From contig SHVQ01000002.1 of the NCBI GenBank assembly GCA_009694195.1, forward strand, positions 97,576 to 161,575: a stretch of DNA of 64,000 bases, read 5' to 3'. Within the stretch, counting starts at the first letter, position 1, and each line of letters starts with the position of its first letter. Both the position numbers and the translations under genes were made by a program. The stretch is from Rhodospirillales bacterium (GTDB lineage: Bacteria > Pseudomonadota > Alphaproteobacteria > Rhodospirillales > SHVQ01). Shown here in pieces: positions 58,446 through 64,000 of the stretch. The notes under the pieces were generated by a model. It did not search any database, was not told the origin of the DNA, and saw only the letters and a list, made by a program, of their open reading frames with translations.

Positions 58446-59960
58446 TTAATTGGTTGCCGCTTGGAAGGATTCCGGCGCCTCGCCGACCACGGCGGCGCCG
58501 CGGGGGAGAACCCGGAGCACGGCCAGCCCGCGCTCGGCAATGCCTTCGGGCAAGAAGCGGAAGATCCCGTCCCGCCCCCAGAAGCCGTTCGGGTTCATGA
58601 TCGCCTTGTGGCTGAAGTCGGGGCCGCCCTCGGTCCGCGCGAGCACCGCGGCCAATGCGACCGCATCATAGGCGAGAGTCGCCAGGCGCGGCGGCTGCTG
58701 CTTGAAGACGTTTTGGTACTCTTGCTCGAAGGCCGCGCGCGCCGTTGGCGGAGGCGCCGCAAACCAGCTGCCGACGAGCGCCGGCTCGGCGCCGATTCCC
58801 GGCTCGTCCCACTGGCCGGTTCCGAGGATGCGGATCTTCGCGGGATCGATATCGTAGAACGGAAGCAAGGCCGCGATGGACTGCAGCTTCTTGCCCTCTT
58901 CGGCGATCAGAAGCGCATCGAACGGAAGCTCGCCGAGCGTCTGCAGGCGCTCGAGCCGCTGGAGCGCCCGCTTTGCAAGCTCGTCGTCGCGCGCCTCCAG
59001 CTCCTTCCGGTGGCTGAGCAGCGCGCCCCGACGGCGATCGTAGTCGGCAAGCGCGCGCACGGAGTCGGTGAAGTCCTGCACGGCGGGATCGTAAGTCTGC
59101 ACGCGCGTGACGCTCGAGCCCTGCTTTTCGACAGCCGTGCGGAGCGCCCGCACGACGGCGTTTCCATAAGCATTGTTGGGAGCGAGCGCCGCGAATCGCT
59201 GGACGCCCCGCGTGCGGGCGAACGTGGCGACCCGCTCGACCTCGGCCTGCGGCAGGAAGCCCATGACGTAGACGCCGTTGCCGGCGACGGTGCGGTCGCT
59301 GGAGAAAGCGATCACCGGAACGTTGGCGGCCCGCGCCGCCGGCGCAACGGCCCGCACGGATGACGCAAGCAGCGGACCGAGAACGAGACTGGCGCCGTCG
59401 CTGACCGCGAGCTGGGCGGCCTGCGCCGCGCCGTCGGGGCCGGCCTCGGTGTCGTGGGGAAGCAGCTCCAGGCGGTCGTCGCCGAAGGCGAATACCGCCA
59501 GCATGGCCGCGTCCAGCATGGCCTCGCCGAGCCGGGCATTGGGGCCGGACAGCGGCAACAGCAGCCCGACCCGGACGCTTTCGCTCGAACGGGCGAGCGG
59601 CACCTGCGGGGGGGAGGGGCTAGGGCTCTCCGGAACGGCGCGCTGCAGGAACGGCGTGAGAACCGCTTTCCAGCTCCCGTCCGGATCTTCGGCCGGGGCG
59701 GCGGGAGGCGGCGGCAAGGCCTCCGGCGCTACCGCCCCCGGGCGCGCCGCCGGCCGGGTCGGGAATGCGGGCGGCGCTGTCGGCGGAACCGTCGGCAGCG
59801 GCGTTCGCGTCGCCGTCGTGGGGGGCGCGGTCGCGGGCGCGGGTTTCCCTTGCATCCACGCGGGCGTCAGGGAAGATTCGCAGGCCGCGACGGACAGGGC
59901 GGCGACCGCAAGCCACGGCGCAAGACCACGGAACGATCGGCGGAACCATGGGCGGGTCAT
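58446..59960 (-). CDS. Penicillin-binding protein activator (LpoA-like lipoprotein)
   Basis: 504 residues. A lipoprotein signal peptide ends at Cys27 (ALSVAAC). A Pro/Ala/Thr-rich linker (30-120) leads to a periplasmic-binding-type domain ([22 protein letters not shown] on) similar to YraM/LpoA, which activates PBP1A from the outer membrane. The E. coli N-terminal TPR domain is missing. Its start overlaps the divergent rsmI start by 13 bp. Confidence 0.87.
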   Translation of the reverse strand: MTRPWFRRSFRGLAPWLAVAALSVAACESSLTPAWMQGKPAPATAPPTTATRTPLPTVPPTAPPAFPTRPAARPGAVAPEALPPPPAAPAEDPDGSWKAVLTPFLQRAVPESPSPSPPQVPLARSSESVRVGLLLPLSGPNARLGEAMLDAAMLAVFAFGDDRLELLPHDTEAGPDGAAQAAQLAVSDGASLVLGPLLASSVRAVAPAARAANVPVIAFSSDRTVAGNGVYVMGFLPQAEVERVATFARTRGVQRFAALAPNNAYGNAVVRALRTAVEKQGSSVTRVQTYDPAVQDFTDSVRALADYDRRRGALLSHRKELEARDDELAKRALQRLERLQTLGELPFDALLIAEEGKKLQSIAALLPFYDIDPAKIRILGTGQWDEPGIGAEPALVGSWFAAPPPTARAAFEQEYQNVFKQQPPRLATLAYDAVALAAVLARTEGGPDFSHKAIMNPNGFWGRDGIFRFLPEGIAERGLAVLRVLPRGAAVVGEAPESFQAATN

Positions 59961-60913
59961 CGGCTGCGGCAAATCCTCCTGGAACGGGCGGGCGCCCGGA
60001 TCGCTCTCGCGGCGACATTCGGAACACAAACGGGCCGCCCCGCGAGACGCACGGGCGAACCGCCGGCAAGCTCGACGGCGGACTCTATATTGTCGCCACG
60101 CCCATCGGCAATGCCGCCGACGTGAGCCTCCGTGCCCTCGACGTCCTGAAAGCGGTGGACGTCATCGCGTGCGAGGACACGCGCGTGACCTCGAAGCTGC
60201 TTGCCATTCACGGGATATCGACTGCCCTTCTTTCCTACCACGACCACAACGCCGACCGTGTGCGGCCGCGGCTGATCGAACGCCTGAAACACGGCGAAAG
60301 CGTGGCGCTCGCCTCCGACGCGGGCACGCCCTTGATCTCCGACCCCGGCTACAAGCTCGTGCGCGCGGCTGTCGGCGAGAGCATCGCCGTCACCGCCGTG
60401 CCCGGGCCGTCGGCCGTGCTGACCGCGCTCGTCCTTTCCGGATTGCCGACGGACCGTTTCCTGTTCGCGGGCTTCCTGCCCCCCGGCGGCAGCGCCCGCC
60501 GGAAAGCCCTTGCCGAGCTCGCCCAGGTCGACGCGACCCTCGTCGTGATGGAGAGCGCGAAGCGGCTTGCATCCGCGTTGCGCGATATGGCCGCAGTCCT
60601 CGGCGACCGGCCGGCCGCCGTGGCGCGCGAAATGACGAAGATGTTCGAAGAGGTCCGGCGCGACACGCTCTCGGTCCTTGCGCGACACTATCAAGAGGCG
60701 GGCGCGCCAAAGGGCGAGGTCACCATCGTCATCGGGCCGCCGGGCGAGCGCGCGCCGATGTCGGCCGACGATCTCGACCGGCGGATCGCCGAAGCGCTTG
60801 CGACTCACTCCGTCCGCGACGCCGCCGAAATCGTCGCCGGCGCGTGCGGCGTTCCGCGCCGCCAAGTCTACGCACGGGCGCTCGCTCTCAAGGGCGGGGC
60901 GGGAAAGCGATGA
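59948..60913 (+). CDS. rsmI: 16S rRNA 2'-O-ribose C1402 methyltransferase
   Basis: 321 residues. A tetrapyrrole-methylase-fold enzyme that methylates C1402 of 16S r[38 protein letters not shown] and [11 protein letters not shown] are all intact. About 42 unconserved residues precede the core; ATG at 59948 is the only start codon near it. Followed by yraN with an ATGA overlap. Confidence 0.94.
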   Translation: MGGSSAAANPPGTGGRPDRSRGDIRNTNGPPRETHGRTAGKLDGGLYIVATPIGNAADVSLRALDVLKAVDVIACEDTRVTSKLLAIHGISTALLSYHDHNADRVRPRLIERLKHGESVALASDAGTPLISDPGYKLVRAAVGESIAVTAVPGPSAVLTALVLSGLPTDRFLFAGFLPPGGSARRKALAELAQVDATLVVMESAKRLASALRDMAAVLGDRPAAVAREMTKMFEEVRRDTLSVLARHYQEAGAPKGEVTIVIGPPGERAPMSADDLDRRIAEALATHSVRDAAEIVAGACGVPRRQVYARALALKGGAGKR

Positions 60914-61281
60914 CCGCCGCCAATGTCCGGCACCGGGCCTGGCGGTTCGGCCGCACGGCCGAGACGGTCTGCGTCTGGTGCTTGCGGCTGCAGGGATACC
61001 GCGTGCTCGCCCGGCGCTACCGCTCGCCGGTCGGCGAGATCGACATCATCGCCAGGCGCGGGCGCGTCGTCGCGATCATCGAGGTGAAGGCGCGCGCCCA
61101 GGCGAACGACGCCGCCGAGGCGCTCACGCCGCGCCAGCGGCTCCGCATCGCCCGCGCCGCGAGCGCCTTTCTCCAGGCGAACCCGGCGCTCGGCGCCTGC
61201 GACCTCCGGTTCGACGCGATGGCGCTCACCCGCTGGCAGTGGCCGCTGCACCTGCGGGACGCCTGGCGGCCGGACGCGTGA
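60910..61281 (+). CDS. YraN family protein (UPF0102)
   Basis: 123 residues with a nuclease-like fold: [26 protein letters not shown] carries the Glu-Asp and Glu-x-Lys pattern of the PD-(D/E)xK superfamily. The family's function is unproven. The gene order rsmI-yraN beside the LpoA-like gene is the same set as in E. coli. The start overlaps rsmI. Confidence 0.9.
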   Translation: MTAANVRHRAWRFGRTAETVCVWCLRLQGYRVLARRYRSPVGEIDIIARRGRVVAIIEVKARAQANDAAEALTPRQRLRIARAASAFLQANPALGACDLRFDAMALTRWQWPLHLRDAWRPDA

Positions 61282-61286
61282 GGGCT

Positions 61287-61314
61287 TTGACCCGTTTGGC
61301 CTCCCCGTTAAAAT
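61287..61314 (+). promoter_or_regulatory. Promoter of the BON lipoprotein gene
   Basis: TTGACC (61287-61292), 16 nt, TAAAAT (61309-61314). The start would be near 61321, with GGGAG 8 nt before the ATG at 61349. Confidence 0.6.
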
Positions 61315-61348
61315 AGCCTGCGATTCGCGTTTATCGGGAGTCGTCTTC

Positions 61349-61948
61349 ATGAGCCATGGCGTCACAGCACGCTCTCTTGTTTCTTTTATCGTTCTGCTGG
61401 CTTTGTCGCCGCTCGCCGGCTGCGGCCCGATGGTCGGCGCCGGCGCGACGGCCGGGGTCGCGGCTTACGACGAGCGCGGCATCGACGGCGTGTCGCGGGA
61501 TTTCCGCACGGCCAACGAGATCCGCGGCAAGCTTCTCGAAAAGCAGACTTCGCTGCCGTTCAAGATCAGCGTCGAAGTTTACGAGGGCCGGGCGCTTCTT
61601 ACGGGCGTCGTCCAGGAGGAACAGGCCCGCGCCGACGTGGTCGCGCTCGCTTGGCAGGTTTCGAGCGTCCGGCGCGTGCTCAACGAGATCCAGGTGAGAC
61701 CGGCAGGGAGCGTGGTCGATTTCACCCACGACGCCTGGATCACCACGCAGCTCCAGTCCAAGATCACGTTCGACAAGAACATTCTCGGCGTGAACTACAG
61801 CGTCGAAACGGTCAACGGCGTCCTCTACCTGATCGGCATCGCCCAGGATCAAGCGGAGCTCGACCGCGTGATCGCTTACGCGCGCTCGATCGAGCGCGTG
61901 CGCGAAGTCGTCTCCCACGTCCGCCTCAAGCGCGACGCCGCCGCGTGA
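61349..61948 (+). CDS. BON-domain lipoprotein (DolP/YraP-like)
   Basis: 199 residues. A lipoprotein signal peptide ends at Cys25 (SPLAGC). Two BON domains follow (about 55-120 and 125-195: VEVYEGRALLTGVVQEEQARADVV; VETVNGVLYLIGIAQDQAELDRV). DolP supports outer-membrane integrity. The last base of its TGA is the first of the next ATG (TGATG). Confidence 0.92.
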   Translation: MSHGVTARSLVSFIVLLALSPLAGCGPMVGAGATAGVAAYDERGIDGVSRDFRTANEIRGKLLEKQTSLPFKISVEVYEGRALLTGVVQEEQARADVVALAWQVSSVRRVLNEIQVRPAGSVVDFTHDAWITTQLQSKITFDKNILGVNYSVETVNGVLYLIGIAQDQAELDRVIAYARSIERVREVVSHVRLKRDAAA

Positions 61949-62790
61949 TGGCCGTGCGAGCCTCTGTCGAAGCGAGCCTGAAGCGTGCGAGCCGCGATGC
62001 CGGATTCGATCTGGCGGAGACCGCGCTGGTGCTGGCGTCCCGCCGCCGCCCGGGCGTTCCCCTCGGCCCCTACCGCCGGCACCTGGCGCGGCTTGGCGAT
62101 GAAACGGCGGCCTACGTCAGGGCGGCGACCGGGGGAACGGCCGCGACGCCGCTTGCGCTCAGGGCCGAGGCGCTCCGGCAGGTGATCGGGAAGCGCTATC
62201 GCTATCAGGGCTCCGAAGCCGCCTTCGAGGAATCCGACGGCGCCAATCTGATGCGCGTGATCGACTACCGCTCGGGGCTCCCCGTCGCGCTCGCGGTTCT
62301 TTACATCCACGCGGCGCGCGCGCTTTCCTGGCGGGTTGTCGGCATCGATTTTCCGGTGCGCTTTCTCGTCCGGCTCGAAGACGGCGGCGCGCGCCTCATG
62401 CTCGATCCCTTCGAGGGCGGCCGCACGCTCAGCCCCCGCGATATGCGCGCGATGCTGAAGGCGGAAGCGGGCAGCGGCGCCGAGTTCGCCTTCGCCGATC
62501 TCGTGGAAGCCGACGGGCGCGCCATTCTCCTGAAGCTGCAGGAACAGGCGAAGGCGCGGCTGGTCGAGGAAGAGCGCTTTCAGGACGCGGCCGAAACGGC
62601 GGAGACCATCGCGCTTCTCAACCCCGCGGACCCGGCGCCTTGGCGCGACATGGGGTTCCTTTATGCGCACGCGGGCGAGACCAAGCGCGCGGCCGACGCG
62701 CTCGTCGAATACCTGAAGCGCGAGAGCGACCGCTCGAAGGCGGCCGAGGCCGAGGCTCTCCTCGGGACTCTGCGCCGCCAGCTGAATTAG
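61948..62790 (+). CDS. SirB1/transglutaminase-like protein with TPR region
   Basis: 280 residues. The N-terminal half matches SirB1-type transglutaminase-like proteins ([25 protein letters not shown], then [14 protein letters not shown]). The catalytic Cys of true transglutaminases is not apparent, so it is probably not an active enzyme. The C-terminal part (from about 200) has TPR-like helices ([33 protein letters not shown]). Function not established; co-translated with the BON lipoprotein. Confidence 0.82.
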   Translation: MAVRASVEASLKRASRDAGFDLAETALVLASRRRPGVPLGPYRRHLARLGDETAAYVRAATGGTAATPLALRAEALRQVIGKRYRYQGSEAAFEESDGANLMRVIDYRSGLPVALAVLYIHAARALSWRVVGIDFPVRFLVRLEDGGARLMLDPFEGGRTLSPRDMRAMLKAEAGSGAEFAFADLVEADGRAILLKLQEQAKARLVEEERFQDAAETAETIALLNPADPAPWRDMGFLYAHAGETKRAADALVEYLKRESDRSKAAEAEALLGTLRRQLN

Positions 62791-62836
62791 TCTATCATCC
62801 CGGGCGAGAGAGGGGCGCCGTTCGCGGGCGGGTCTC

Positions 62837-63790
62837 ATGCAGTTGACCGTTGCCATCCAGATGGACCCGATCGAATCGGTCGACATCGACGCCGACAGCA
62901 CGTTTGCATTGGCTCTCGAAGCCCAGCGCCGGGGCTATCCGCTCCATCATTATCTCCCGCAGAATCTCAGTTTCGGCGCCGGCCGGCTCAGGGCGCGGGC
63001 GCGGCCCCTGAAAGTTCGCCGGAAGAAGGGCGACCACTTCACCTTGGGCGAGCCGGCCGTCATCGAGCTTGCCGAGATGGACGTGGTGCTCATGCGCCAG
63101 GACCCGCCGTTCGACATGGCCTACATCACGGCGACGCACCTTTTGGAGCACGTGCACCCGCGGACGCTCGTGGTGAACGACCCCGCGCACGTCAGGAACG
63201 CGCCCGAGAAGCTGTTCGTCACCCACTTCCCCCACTTGATGCCGCCGACGCTGATCACGTCCGACCGCCGGGAGATTCTCGCCTTCCGCAAGGCGCACAA
63301 GGACATCATCGTGAAGCCGCTTTACGGGAACGGCGGCGCCGGCGTCTTCCACATCACGCCCGACGACGAGAACCTGAATGCGCTCTTGGAGATGTTCACG
63401 CGCCTCTTCCGCGAGCCGGTGATCGTCCAGGCGTATCTCCCGGAGATTCGCCAGGGGGACAAGCGGATCATCCTGATCGAGGGCAAGGCCGCGGGCGTCA
63501 TCAACCGCGTGCCGCCGCCGGGCGAGGCGCGCGCCAACATGCACGCCGGCGCCACGCCGCTGAAGGCGAAGCTCTCGAAGCGCGACATGGAGATTTGCGA
63601 GGCGATCGGCCCGGCGCTGAAAGAGCGCGGCCTTATCTTCGCCGGCATCGACGTGATCGGGAAGTACCTCACCGAGATCAACGTGACGTCGCCGACGGGC
63701 ATCCAGCAGATCGACCGCTTCGACGGCGTCACCCTCGAAGCCGACATCTGGGACGCCATCGAGCGGCGGTATCAGGAGACGCGGGCGTGA
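62837..63790 (+). CDS. gshB: Glutathione synthetase
   Basis: 317 residues. It joins glycine to gamma-glutamylcysteine. An ATP-grasp fold with the N-terminal [22 protein letters not shown], the ATP site [13 protein letters not shown] and the magnesium site [17 protein letters not shown]. It follows the SirB1-like gene by 46 bp, a common alphaproteobacterial arrangement. Confidence 0.96.
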   Translation: MQLTVAIQMDPIESVDIDADSTFALALEAQRRGYPLHHYLPQNLSFGAGRLRARARPLKVRRKKGDHFTLGEPAVIELAEMDVVLMRQDPPFDMAYITATHLLEHVHPRTLVVNDPAHVRNAPEKLFVTHFPHLMPPTLITSDRREILAFRKAHKDIIVKPLYGNGGAGVFHITPDDENLNALLEMFTRLFREPVIVQAYLPEIRQGDKRIILIEGKAAGVINRVPPPGEARANMHAGATPLKAKLSKRDMEICEAIGPALKERGLIFAGIDVIGKYLTEINVTSPTGIQQIDRFDGVTLEADIWDAIERRYQETRA

Positions 63791-64000
63791 ATTAGCCCTC
63801 CCTGGCGCCGAGAACGCGCCTCTGAGGATGGCGAGCTCGGCGATGCCCACGCGGGCGTTCCGGGCTCGGCGCGAAAGCGCGCGCCGTTCGCCTGAACGAT
63901 CGAAGCCTCGCCGCGGACCGAGTCGACGCTGCCGACGGAGCCCAGGCGGGGGTCTCCGGCAGGGACACCCGAAGATCCGAATGTCTCGGCGAGCCGGGCA
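63774..64000 (-). CDS. Possible 3' end of an unidentified gene (partial)
   Basis: An open frame enters from the right edge and stops at 63774, inside the last codons of gshB. Its visible 75 residues include [32 protein letters not shown] divided between a conserved-looking first half and a Ser/Arg-rich end. The pattern V..VRGEA.I...NG.....PG recalls the start of a FecR domain, but the motif breaks off. It may be a broken gene or a chance frame. Confidence 0.25.

Noticed and set aside
1..64000. CRISPR arrays, insertion sequences, prophage genes, restriction or other defence systems
   Set aside because: No spaced repeats, transposase, integrase or known defence genes are present; the gene content is housekeeping with a few transport and redox genes.

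Overview
The window is a gene-dense stretch (roughly 65% G+C, almost no non-coding gaps over 300 bp) of an alphaproteobacterial chromosome. Evidence: Irr-type and MucR-type regulators, a fabA-fabB-fabI cluster next to irr, an attenuator-like rimP leader, the order hrcA-grpE-dnaK-dnaJ-dapB, and the lpoA/rsmI/yraN/gshB block. The order within the class cannot be fixed from the sequence; Hyphomicrobiales and Rhodospirillales both fit. No rRNA, tRNA, insertion sequence, prophage or CRISPR array was found.

Left part (1-24.9 kb, all minus strand). Reading with transcription, the blocks are fur, miaB, phoH, ybeY, corC and lnt; an XRE regulator, metK and trmB; rimP, nusA, ylxR, infB, rbfA, truB, rpsO and pnp (translation and RNA turnover); fabA, fabB and fabI (unsaturated fatty acid synthesis); irr; and an operon of rubrerythrin, an Fe-S oxidoreductase and a DUF3501 protein. 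A perfect 23-bp inverted repeat resembling the Irr operator lies directly upstream of the -35 element of that last operon. This is the most interesting regulatory signal in the window.

Middle part (25.0-36.3 kb, mixed strands). This is the least conserved part: mucR, a TusA-like sulfur carrier, tsaB beside an unrecognised permease, a VanX-type dipeptidase with an MFS transporter, an operon of TAXI-type TRAP transporter and nitroreductase, and a Bax-like glucosaminidase. It is followed by nfuA and trpS.

Right part (36.3-64 kb). murJ, glnD and mutS lie on the minus strand, then maeB on the plus strand. A 382-bp gene-free stretch with a strong intrinsic terminator follows. Next come a macrodomain protein, a family 9 glycosyltransferase, alkB, a DUF2244 protein, dapB, the heat-shock genes dnaJ, dnaK, grpE and hrcA, then rph, rdgB and hemW, a PBP-activator lipoprotein, rsmI, yraN, a BON lipoprotein, a SirB1-like protein and gshB. 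The last 200 bp hold at most a partial gene.

Most genes are ordinary housekeeping functions. The points worth following are regulatory (Irr box, rimP and metK leaders, near-leaderless irr and hrcA, a sigma-32-like dnaK promoter, a possible sRNA after maeB) and a few little-known gene sets (rubrerythrin/Fe-S oxidoreductase/DUF3501; TAXI transporter with nitroreductase; VanX with MFS).
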